This document shows positions 1 to 7,101 of a DNA stretch of 64,000 nt, piece by piece. The first letter of the stretch is position 1; each line of letters starts with the position of its first letter. This DNA comes from Microbulbifer sp. TB1203 (GTDB taxonomy: Bacteria > Pseudomonadota > Gammaproteobacteria > Pseudomonadales > Cellvibrionaceae): assembly GCF_030997045.1 (NCBI RefSeq), contig NZ_CP116899.1:868001-932000 (forward strand). Direction: 5' to 3'. Below the pieces are notes generated by a model. That model did not search any database. It was not told the origin of the DNA and saw nothing but the letters and a program-made list of their open reading frames with translations. The translations under genes and the position numbers were made by a program.

Positions 1-40
1 TTGTTATCAAGGCCCTGGGTTGATTGTCCGGGGCAACCCG

Positions 41-75
41 AAAGCCGGACCGGGGTTGCCCAGTCCGGCTTTCTA
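41..75 (+). terminator. Rho-independent terminator of the gene upstream of the window
   Basis: A perfect 10-bp inverted repeat (41-50 and 63-72) with a 12-nt loop ends in a short T run. It probably terminates rpsA, the usual neighbour upstream of ihfB, but that gene lies outside the window. Confidence 0.7.
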
Positions 76-134
76 TTAGATGATTGCCGCTCTACTCTAG
101 AATAATCAATGACTTACATAAGGCGACAGGGCGC

Positions 135-443
135 ATGACCAAATCCGAACTGATCGAAAGGATTGCGTTGAGGTTGGATCAACTGCCGGTGAAAGACGTG
201 GAGCTGGCGGTAAAGGTGATGTTGGATTCTATGTCGGAGGTTCTCGCGCGCGGAGAGCGCATCGAGATTCGCGGTTTTGGCAGCTTCTCCCTGCACTATC
301 GCGCTCCGCGTACCGGCCGCAACCCGAAGACGGGAGACGCAGTGGCGCTGGCGGGCAAATACGTACCCCACTTCAAGCCGGGTAAGGAGCTGCGCGACAG
401 AGTCAACCGGCGCATGCGCGATGAGACGGTAGGCCAAGTATGA
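135..443 (+). CDS. ihfB: Integration host factor subunit beta
   Basis: Beta subunit of the IHF heterodimer, a nucleoid protein that bends DNA sharply at specific sites. The 102-residue product starts MTKSELIERI and carries the HU/IHF DNA-binding arm with RGFGSF, the GRNPKTG hairpin and PHFKPGKEL, very close to E. coli IhfB (94 aa). The start at 135 is chosen because family conservation begins there and an AGG-rich ribosome site precedes it; an in-frame ATG at 84 would add 17 unconserved residues. The partner subunit ihfA is also in this window, at 16892. In Pseudomonas this gene (himD) marks one edge of the O-antigen locus. Confidence 0.97.
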   Translation: MTKSELIERIALRLDQLPVKDVELAVKVMLDSMSEVLARGERIEIRGFGSFSLHYRAPRTGRNPKTGDAVALAGKYVPHFKPGKELRDRVNRRMRDETVGQV

Positions 444-511
444 TTGAGGAGCTTGTTCAAAGGTTCCTTAATTGTTTCCATTGATTTACCTTCCGGAAGA
501 TGGAGGTTCCC

Positions 512-820
512 TTGTCATTCCTGCGCTGGCTGTTGCGTCTCTTCTACGGGCTGCTCGCCCTCCTTTGTATCGCCATCGGGATCTACTTCGCGGTGGACAA
601 TCCCGAGACCATCTCGCCCAGCCTCGGGGGCTACGCGCTGCGCTCCGGCAGTGTGGGTTTCTGGTTGATCGGTTTCCTGTTGTTCGGGGTGCTGCTGGGG
701 TTTATCGTCGGCCTGCTGCCCTTGTATGCGGAGCGCCGCCGCGCGCGGGGACTGGAGCGCCAAATGCAGCGCCTGGAACGGGAACTTTACACGGTACGCC
801 GCCAGGTGTCCGGAGACTAA
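512..820 (+). CDS. lapA: LapA-family inner-membrane protein
   Basis: Small inner-membrane protein of the LapA (YciS) family, partner of LapB in controlling LPS synthesis through LpxC turnover. About 102 residues with two hydrophobic segments (roughly residues 5-25 and 45-68) and a charged coiled-coil-like C terminus rich in Arg and Glu. I chose the TTG at 512 because GGAGG at 502-506 sits 5 nt upstream; the ATG at 500 has a Shine-Dalgarno-like run almost touching it. The stop codon ends one base before the lapB TTG start, so the two genes are translationally coupled. Confidence 0.85.
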   Translation: MSFLRWLLRLFYGLLALLCIAIGIYFAVDNPETISPSLGGYALRSGSVGFWLIGFLLFGVLLGFIVGLLPLYAERRRARGLERQMQRLERELYTVRRQVSGD

Positions 821-821
821 C

Positions 822-2012
822 TTGGCCGATCTAGCCTTTTTCTTTTTTCTCCTCGCCGCCATTGCCATCGGCTGGTTGTTGGGGCGCAGGAGTATCAGGA
901 AGAAAGCGGACTGCGGTGACAAGCAGCAGGCCCTGGCGCGCTCCTATGCCCAGGGGCTCAACTACCTGCTCAGCGAGCGTCCCGACGACGCCATCGACAA
1001 ATTCATCGACTCACTGGAAGTCAGCAGCGCCACCTTCGATACCCACCTGGCCCTGGGCAACCTGTTGCGCAAGCGCGGTGAGCACGACCAGGCTATCCGC
1101 GTGCACCAGAACCTGCTGGCGCGTCCCAGTTTGCCCAGGGCCAGCCAGCAGAAGGCGCAGCTGGAACTGGCCCGGGACTATATTGCCGCCGGCTGGCTGG
1201 ACAGGGCCGAGCGCCTGCTGCAGGAGCTGGTGGAGACTTCAGCGGAACTCCGCGACACCAGCCTGGAGCACTTGGTGGAGGTGTATCGGGACGAGCGGGA
1301 GTGGGCCAAGGCGATTCATGCGGTCAACCTGCTGCACGGGCGGCGCTTCAAGCGACTGTCATCTGAGTGGGCGCCGATCCAGGCCCACTTCTGCTGCGAA
1401 CTGGCGGAGGAGGCGATCAATGGCAAAGACTACCTCAGCGCGCGCAAGCATATCGACGCGGCACTGGGATACCACCGCAATTCAGTGCGCGCGAACCTGC
1501 TCTGGGGCCGGCTGGAATACCTGCTCAACCGGCCGCAGGAAGCCATCAAGGTACTGCAGCGGATCCCGCGGCAGAGCCCGGATTATATTCCCGAAACCCT
1601 CGACCTGCTGATTACCTGCTACAGCGAGGTGGGCGACGAAAAGGGGCTCGATAAATACCTGGAGACCCTGCTGCGCGAACACCCCTCCAACAGCGTGCTG
1701 ATCGCCCTGACCGAGCGAATCCATCAACGTCAGAGTGAGGCGGCAGCGGCGGCTTTTATGGGCAAGCAGCTGGCCCTGCGCCCGTCGCTGCGCGGCCTGG
1801 GGCACTTCCTCGACCTGCATATCGACAGCACCGAGGGGCGCGCGCGGGAGAATCTTTCCCTGTTGAAAACCCTGATTGACCAGTTGATCGCCAGTCGCCC
1901 CCACTATCGCTGCAGTAATTGCGGTTTTTCCGGCAACCAGCTGCACTGGCTGTGCCCCAGTTGCAAGCACTGGGATTCGGTGCGCTCGGTCAAGGGCGTA
2001 GAGGGGGAATAA
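822..2012 (+). CDS. lapB: Lipopolysaccharide assembly protein B (TPR plus rubredoxin-like)
   Basis: LapB (YciM) is an essential membrane-anchored scaffold that helps FtsH degrade LpxC and so balances LPS and phospholipid synthesis. The 396-residue protein (E. coli 389) has an N-terminal membrane anchor ending GWLLGRR, a long helical TPR region, and a C-terminal rubredoxin-type metal site with two CxxC pairs (YRCSNCGF and LCPSC). Start is TTG at 822, with GGAG at 812-815 six bases upstream and in the tail of lapA. Longer in-frame starts inside lapA would add residues that the family lacks. Confidence 0.95.
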   Translation: MADLAFFFFLLAAIAIGWLLGRRSIRKKADCGDKQQALARSYAQGLNYLLSERPDDAIDKFIDSLEVSSATFDTHLALGNLLRKRGEHDQAIRVHQNLLARPSLPRASQQKAQLELARDYIAAGWLDRAERLLQELVETSAELRDTSLEHLVEVYRDEREWAKAIHAVNLLHGRRFKRLSSEWAPIQAHFCCELAEEAINGKDYLSARKHIDAALGYHRNSVRANLLWGRLEYLLNRPQEAIKVLQRIPRQSPDYIPETLDLLITCYSEVGDEKGLDKYLETLLREHPSNSVLIALTERIHQRQSEAAAAAFMGKQLALRPSLRGLGHFLDLHIDSTEGRARENLSLLKTLIDQLIASRPHYRCSNCGFSGNQLHWLCPSCKHWDSVRSVKGVEGE

Positions 2013-2047
2013 TCAGTGATCAATGAACAGTTACCAATGATCAATGT

Positions 2048-2069
2048 GTAGGGTGCGCCGTGCGCACCA
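2048..2069 (+). repeat. Dispersed GGTGCGC hairpin repeat, copy A1
   Basis: Short repeat with a 7-bp stem (GGTGCGC/GCGCACC) and 3-nt loop between lapB and pyrF. Related copies are at 39893-39960 and 44841-44905, all in gaps between genes. Confidence 0.6.
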
Positions 2070-2087
2070 TTGAGAGAGAGATATTTT

Positions 2088-2792
2088 TTGCAAACACGTG
2101 TTTCTTCTCCAGTAATCGTCGCCCTGGACTACGATAACGCCGATGCGGCACTGGCAATGGCGGACCAGTTGGATCCGGCGTTGTGTCGGGTCAAGGTGGG
2201 CAAGGAGCTGTTCACCGCCGCCGGACCGCAGCTGGTCAGGGAGCTGGTGGCGCGGGACTTCCAGGTCTTTCTGGACCTCAAGTTTCACGATATCCCGAAT
2301 ACCGTCGCCGCCGCGGTCAGGGCTGCGGCGGAACTGGGAGTGTGGATGGTCAATGTACACGCCAGCGGCGGCAGCCGGATGATGCGCGCGGCGATGAAGG
2401 CGCTGGAGGAGTTCGGCGAGAGCAGGCCGCTGTTGATCGCTGTTACGGTGTTGACCAGTACCGCCCCGGAGGAACTGGCGGAAACCGGTGTGGCACGGCC
2501 GTTGCAGGACCAGGTGCTGGCACTGGCAGAGCTGGCGCAGCGTAGCGGCCTGGACGGCGTGGTCTGCTCCGCTCGCGAGGCACAATTGCTGCGCGCGGCC
2601 AGCGGTGGCGATTTCACCCTGGTGACACCGGGGATACGCCCGAGCGGTTCTGCGGCCGACGATCAGAGGCGCGTTGTCACGCCGGAGCAGGCTCTGGAGT
2701 GGGGTGCCGATTACCTTGTGATCGGGCGCCCGATCACTGCAGCGGCAGAGCCCGCGGTTGCTCTACGGGATATTCTCGCGGAAATTGCTTAA
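2088..2792 (+). CDS. pyrF: Orotidine 5'-phosphate decarboxylase
   Basis: Converts OMP to UMP, the last step of de novo pyrimidine synthesis, in the cytoplasm. The TIM-barrel signature is clear: VALDYDN, VKVGKELF, the catalytic DLKFHDIPNT block (Lys and two Asp), VNVHASGG, and the phosphate-binding PGIRP and IGRPIT loops. 234 residues, normal for the short bacterial form. I prefer the TTG at 2088, preceded 7 nt upstream by a GAGAGAGAG purine run; a TTG at 2070 is the alternative. The lapB-pyrF order is conserved in gammaproteobacteria. Confidence 0.96.
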   Translation: MQTRVSSPVIVALDYDNADAALAMADQLDPALCRVKVGKELFTAAGPQLVRELVARDFQVFLDLKFHDIPNTVAAAVRAAAELGVWMVNVHASGGSRMMRAAMKALEEFGESRPLLIAVTVLTSTAPEELAETGVARPLQDQVLALAELAQRSGLDGVVCSAREAQLLRAASGGDFTLVTPGIRPSGSAADDQRRVVTPEQALEWGADYLVIGRPITAAAEPAVALRDILAEIA

Positions 2793-2966
2793 AAAACAGT
2801 CATTTGTGTAATGACACTTAATGCGATTGCACCCACAAACGGGAAATAAACTGATAGAGTGTGCCGCGGCGGAAACCCCCGGTCGGCACGAAACTCGTGC
2901 CTAGTTGGCAGCGCTGCGGAACGCCGCCAGTTATTATTGCGGCAAGAGAACACACGGAAAAGACAG

Positions 2967-3878
2967 ATGGCGCGTTGGGTGGTAATTGGCGGCACTGGAA
3001 CTATCGGCGGAGCCCTATGCCGCTACTTGGTATCGGTCGGGCAGGAGGTGTTGTCCGTCTCCCGCGCCCCTCGCGGCCCTGAGGGCTGTGAACACCTCTC
3101 CTTCTCGCTCCTCCCCGAAAACGATTTATCCGGGCTCTTCCGTGCCGGAGACCGGATTGTTTACGCGGCCGGCCTGGCCGGGCGCGTCGACTGCGAGCGC
3201 AACCCACATCTGGCGCGCTGGCTCAACAGTGATTGCCCGGTAGCCCTGCTGCGCGCGGCTGACAGCGCTGGCGCAGAGTCATTTGTATACCTTTCCAGCG
3301 TCAAGGCGCTGCGCCCGCCGGCGGGGGTCCTGGCGAATGAGGACAGCGGAACTCCGGCGGCGGATGTCTATGGTCGCAGCAAGTGGCTGGGGGAGCGGCA
3401 ATTACTCGCGGAGCCGGTGCGCTGCAGACTCAACCTGATCCGCCCGGCCTCTGTTTACGGCGGTGATTCTGCCGCAGCCCGCGCCCAGCGCTGGCGCGGG
3501 CTGTTGCGTACCTGGGGGCGTCTCGCACCACTGCCGGCCAGCGGTTGCCGAAGTTTTGTCAGCCTGTCGGACCTGCTGGCGGCCATTGCGCTGGTGGCGG
3601 AGGCGGCTGATTGCAACCGGGAGACATTTATCGCCGCGGAGCCGCGCTTTTACGATCTGGCGGCCATCGCCTCTGCCGCCAGCGGTGCGCGGACCCGGGC
3701 CTGCGGTTGGCTCACGCGGCTGCTGCTGGCACCAGTGCGGCCCCTGCGCCGGCTGCCTATAGCGCACAAGATGCTCGAATTGGAGCAGAGTGAACTCTAC
3801 AGTGCCGCCCGTTTGCGCAGCACGCTCCCTTGGCGGGCCGAGGGGCGATACAGCGAATTTTTGCGGGGTGTTTCGTGA
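2967..3878 (+). CDS. NAD-dependent epimerase/reductase (WbpK/WbpV-like)
   Basis: Extended short-chain dehydrogenase of 303 residues. It has the Rossmann motif GGTGTIGG at the N terminus, YLSSVKAL (active-site Ser) and YGRSKWLGE (catalytic Tyr-x-x-x-Lys). From its place directly before a WbpL-type transferase and a WbpM-type dehydratase, it most likely reduces or epimerises the 4-keto-6-deoxy sugar made by WbpM, giving UDP-QuiNAc or UDP-FucNAc. Which sugar is made cannot be told from sequence alone. ATG at 2967 is used; the longer upstream frame lacks a conserved start. The stop overlaps the next start by 4 nt (GTGA). Confidence 0.8.
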   Translation: MARWVVIGGTGTIGGALCRYLVSVGQEVLSVSRAPRGPEGCEHLSFSLLPENDLSGLFRAGDRIVYAAGLAGRVDCERNPHLARWLNSDCPVALLRAADSAGAESFVYLSSVKALRPPAGVLANEDSGTPAADVYGRSKWLGERQLLAEPVRCRLNLIRPASVYGGDSAAARAQRWRGLLRTWGRLAPLPASGCRSFVSLSDLLAAIALVAEAADCNRETFIAAEPRFYDLAAIASAASGARTRACGWLTRLLLAPVRPLRRLPIAHKMLELEQSELYSAARLRSTLPWRAEGRYSEFLRGVS

Positions 3879-4765
3879 GCGGTTTGCCCGGGAACTGGTT
3901 CTTTCTGGTGCCGCTGGCGGCGGCGGTAAGCTATGGGGTGATGGCGCTGTTGCTTTCGCGCATGCGCGAACTGGCCCTGGATCTGCCCAATCACCGTTCC
4001 CTGCACGAGGCGCCGGTACCCCGCACCGGCGGCTGGGCCCTCCTGGCCGGCTGTGCGCTGGCGCTGATGTTGAGCCCGGCGGTATTGCCAGTATCGGTTT
4101 TCGCCGGGTTTGGACTGCTGTTGGCGGTGTCGGCGCTGGATGATCTGCGCCATGTCTCCGCCCGGGTTCGCCTACCGGTACACCTGCTGGCGGTGGCACT
4201 GGTGGTTGTCGGTCTGCCGCAGCCGCTGGCCTGGTGGTGGTATCCGCTATTGGTGGTCGCGGGGGTGTGGACGATCAATCTCTACAACTTTATGGACGGT
4301 ATGGACGGCCTGGCCGGCAGTATGACAGCCGTGGGTTTTGCCACCCTGGGGTTGATCTGTGCATGGAGAGGGCAGGGAGACCTGGCGGGCGTCTGTGCCT
4401 TGCTGGTAGTTACCGCCCTGGTGTTCCTGCGCCACAACTGGCCTCCGGCAAATATTTTTCTGGGCGACGCAGGTTCCACTGCCATCGGTCTGGCGGCGGT
4501 GGCGGTGAGCCTGTTCGGCTGGCAGCAGGGGGTTTTCGATCTGCTTGTACCTGTTGTGATCTTTGCGCCCTTCTGGCTGGATGCCTCGGTGACATTGCTG
4601 CGTCGCATGGCGGCGGGTAAACGCTGGTGGGAAGCGCACCGGGAACATTTTTATCAGCGCAGCGCGCTCCGTATCGGGGTAAAGAGAACTCTGTACCGGC
4701 AACTGGGATTTATGCTGTTCACGTCTATACTGGCGCTGATGTTGATGCTATTCGATCTGGGTTGA
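3875..4765 (+). CDS. wbpL: WbpL-like undecaprenyl-phosphate sugar-1-phosphate transferase
   Basis: Polytopic membrane enzyme of the MraY/WecA family, which moves a sugar 1-phosphate from a UDP-sugar to undecaprenyl phosphate and so starts O-antigen chains. 296 residues, many hydrophobic helices. Key motifs: DLPNHRSLHEAPVPRTGG near the N terminus, LDDLRHV, NLYNFMDGMDG, and FLGDAGS, with the Asp-rich loops that bind Mg and phosphate. GTG at 3875 overlaps the preceding stop and has GCGGGG upstream. In P. aeruginosa the same gene lies immediately before wbpM. The name follows context; substrate specificity is inferred. Confidence 0.8.
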   Translation: MSGLPGNWFFLVPLAAAVSYGVMALLLSRMRELALDLPNHRSLHEAPVPRTGGWALLAGCALALMLSPAVLPVSVFAGFGLLLAVSALDDLRHVSARVRLPVHLLAVALVVVGLPQPLAWWWYPLLVVAGVWTINLYNFMDGMDGLAGSMTAVGFATLGLICAWRGQGDLAGVCALLVVTALVFLRHNWPPANIFLGDAGSTAIGLAAVAVSLFGWQQGVFDLLVPVVIFAPFWLDASVTLLRRMAAGKRWWEAHREHFYQRSALRIGVKRTLYRQLGFMLFTSILALMLMLFDLG

Positions 4766-4810
4766 TCGGCCGCTGGCGGCGACAAGGAAATAAAAAATTT
4801 AGGGGGTGGA

Positions 4811-6769
4811 GTGAAACGCGTCATACGCACAACTCAGAAACACTACAAGCCGGCTTTGATGTTGTTGTACGATCTGCTCGCGCTGGCCGGCGCATTTTTC
4901 GTGGCCATGACGATCCGGATCAACGACCTGTCGCCGGCTCTGGAAATGGAGATGCTGATCTGCCTGGGGCTGACTCTGGGTTCCAGCAGTTTTATCTTCA
5001 TGCGCCTGGGGCTCTACCGCACAGTGATCCGCTATATGGGCCAGCAGGCCATTGTGGCCGTTCTGCAGGGGGTCACTGCCTCGGCGGTTGTGCTGGCGGT
5101 TGCTTCCTATCTCACCTATGCGGGCGTTCCCCGCTCCGTTCCGGTTATCTACTGGTGTTTCGCGCTTATCGCCGTGGGCGGTTCCCGCTGGCTGGTGCGC
5201 ATCTACTACCAGATGGCGCTGGAGATCCACAAAACCCGGGTGGCTATCTACGGCGCCGGCACCGCGGGGCTGCAGCTCTACAAGGCGCTGGTGCACGGCG
5301 AAATCTACAAGCCGGTTGCCTTTTTCGACGACAACGCCTCCAAACAGAACACCCTGATCGACGGCGTGCTGGTGTACAACCCGGCCAATATTCTCGATAT
5401 CGTCGCCGAGCGGGATATTGCCGAAGTGCTGTTGGCCATGCCCGGCGTTCCCAAGCGCCGCCGCCGGGAGATTACCCGCAGCCTGCGCGAGCGGGGGCTG
5501 GTGGTAAAGGTGATTCCCGGGCTGGAGGAGCTGGTGGACAGCGCCGGGCGCACCTCCGACTTGTCTCAGATCTACGAGAACGTTCTCGGCCGCGCGCCAG
5601 TAGAACCGCAGAAGTCCCTGATAGCCGAGTCCATCAGCGGTAAGGTGGTGCTGGTCACCGGGGCCGGTGGCTCCATCGGCTCGGAACTCTGTCGCCAGAT
5701 AGTGCAATGGAGCCCCAGGCAACTGGTGATGGTGGAAACTTCCGAGTATTCCCTCTACCAGATAGAGCGGGAACTCTACCAGCAGCAACAGGATGAAGGA
5801 CTGCAGGTGCCGGTGACCGTGCTCTTGGGGGATGTGCGCGATCGGGCCCGCATGGCAGAAATTATCCAGGCTTTCGGGGTGCAGACCATTTACCACGCCG
5901 CGGCCTACAAGCACGTACCGCTGGTGGAGCAGAATGTGGTGCTGGGCGCGGACAACAACGTGCTCGGCACGCTCTCGGTGTTGGAAGCGGCGGAGGCTTG
6001 CGAGGTGGAGCAGTTTGTGTTGGTTTCCACCGACAAGGCGGTCCGCCCCACCAATGTGATGGGGGCTACCAAGCGCCTGGCGGAACTCATCTGCCAGGAT
6101 TTCGGCCGTCGTTTTGGCAAGACCCGGGTGTGCATGGTGCGCTTCGGCAATGTACTGGGCTCTTCCGGCTCGGTGATCCCGCTGTTTACCGACCAGATCA
6201 ACGCCGGCGGCCCGGTCACCGTGACCCACCCCAAGGTCACCCGTTATTTCATGACCATACCGGAAGCTGCCCAGCTGGTGCTACAGGCCGGCAGTATGGG
6301 ACGCAACGGCGAAGTGTTCGTGTTGGATATGGGCGAGCCGGTGCGCATCTTCGATCTGGCCCGACGACTGATTCACATCATGGGGCACACGGTGCGTGAC
6401 GAGGAGAACCCCGAAGGGGACATCGAGATCCAGATCAGCGGCCTGAGGCCGGGAGAGAAGCTCTACGAGGAGTTGCTGCTGGGGGATAAGGTTTCCGGCA
6501 CCGACCACCCGATGATTATGCGTGCGGAGGAGGAGCGGCTTTCCAGTGAGCGGCTGCAAATCCTGCTGGGGGAACTGCGTGACGCCTGCAGCCGTCATGA
6601 CTGCGAGGGGGTGCATCGCGCACTGACCGAGGCGGTCAAGGATTACATGCCCAAGCACAGCCTGGTGGACACAGTCTGGAACCAACAGCGGCTGCAAGGA
6701 CCAACGCGCAGCGTGGGTCCGGCACAAGTGAAACGGCTGCCGGTGGCGGAGGACAGGACGATCAGCTAG
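4811..6769 (+). CDS. wbpM: UDP-GlcNAc 4,6-dehydratase, membrane type
   Basis: Inner-membrane enzyme of the WbpM/CapD/FlaA1 group, which converts UDP-GlcNAc to its 4-keto-6-deoxy derivative, first step to QuiNAc and FucNAc. 652 residues: four N-terminal membrane helices, a CoA-binding-like Rossmann domain (IYGAGTAGL), then the catalytic domain with VTGAGGSIGSEL, YHAAAYKHVPLVE and STDKAVRPTNVMGATKR. In the last motif Met replaces the usual catalytic Tyr, the SMK variant known for this family. Start is GTG at 4811 after AGGGGG. A terminator follows, so this closes the operon. Confidence 0.93.
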   Translation: MKRVIRTTQKHYKPALMLLYDLLALAGAFFVAMTIRINDLSPALEMEMLICLGLTLGSSSFIFMRLGLYRTVIRYMGQQAIVAVLQGVTASAVVLAVASYLTYAGVPRSVPVIYWCFALIAVGGSRWLVRIYYQMALEIHKTRVAIYGAGTAGLQLYKALVHGEIYKPVAFFDDNASKQNTLIDGVLVYNPANILDIVAERDIAEVLLAMPGVPKRRRREITRSLRERGLVVKVIPGLEELVDSAGRTSDLSQIYENVLGRAPVEPQKSLIAESISGKVVLVTGAGGSIGSELCRQIVQWSPRQLVMVETSEYSLYQIERELYQQQQDEGLQVPVTVLLGDVRDRARMAEIIQAFGVQTIYHAAAYKHVPLVEQNVVLGADNNVLGTLSVLEAAEACEVEQFVLVSTDKAVRPTNVMGATKRLAELICQDFGRRFGKTRVCMVRFGNVLGSSGSVIPLFTDQINAGGPVTVTHPKVTRYFMTIPEAAQLVLQAGSMGRNGEVFVLDMGEPVRIFDLARRLIHIMGHTVRDEENPEGDIEIQISGLRPGEKLYEELLLGDKVSGTDHPMIMRAEEERLSSERLQILLGELRDACSRHDCEGVHRALTEAVKDYMPKHSLVDTVWNQQRLQGPTRSVGPAQVKRLPVAEDRTIS

Positions 6770-6833
6770 TGGTTTTTGGTTGGGGCCGGGCTGCTCGTCC
6801 GGCCAGTGTGGGTAAAATTTACTGGCCAAAAAT

Positions 6834-6866
6834 AAAAAAGGGCCGCATTGCTGCGACCCTTTTTTA
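6834..6866 (+). terminator. Rho-independent terminator after wbpM
   Basis: A-rich stem (6834-6846) pairs with 6853-6866, with GGGNCGC/GCGACCC at its core and flanking A6/T6 runs, so it may act in both directions: after wbpM on + and after tRNA-Asn on -. Confidence 0.85.
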
Positions 6867-6874
6867 TTGCTGTT

Positions 6875-6950
6875 TGGCTCCGCCTGCTGGGCTCGAACCA
6901 GCGACCCAATGATTAACAGTCATTTGCTCTACCAACTGAGCTAAGGCGGA
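6875..6950 (-). tRNA. tRNA-Asn (GTT)
   Basis: 76 nt including an encoded CCA. The minus strand folds as a cloverleaf with acceptor TCCGCCT, D arm AGCTCAGTTGGTAGAGC, anticodon loop CTGTTAA (GTT) and T loop GGTTCGAGCC. Confidence 0.97.
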
Positions 6951-6985
6951 ATATCTTTGCGGCCAGTGCCGTTCAGATGGCGCGT

Positions 6986-7014
6986 ATCTTATAGACGGCC
7001 CCGGTGCAGGTCAA
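6986..7014 (-). promoter_or_regulatory. Sigma-70 promoter of tRNA-Asn
   Basis: On the minus strand TTGACC (7009-7014) is 17 bp from TAAGAT (6986-6991), followed by a GC-rich ACGCGCC discriminator, typical of stable-RNA genes under growth-rate control. Confidence 0.7.
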
Positions 7015-7033
7015 CCCCTTTTTTTCGCTTTAA

Positions 7034-7071
7034 CTGATTGATTTGTCAGCGTTTATATCCGTGCCTACAAT
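7034..7071 (+). promoter_or_regulatory. uvrB promoter with overlapping LexA-like box
   Basis: TTGTCA (7043-7048), 17-bp spacer and TACAAT (7066-7071) form a good sigma-70 promoter about 31 bp before the uvrB start. A CTG-N10-CAG palindrome with AT-rich centre (7034-7049) overlaps the -35. It deviates from CTGT-N8-ACAG (CTGA/TCAG instead), so the LexA assignment is tentative; the promoter itself is well supported. Confidence 0.6.
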
Positions 7072-7101
7072 CCTGAACTGGCCCGGAGAATGGTGGAGAC
7101 T

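Noticed and set aside
2793..2966. JUMPstart element before the sugar-lipid genes
   Set aside because: A CAGCGCTGCGG-like stretch is present but the GGCGGTAG core is missing.
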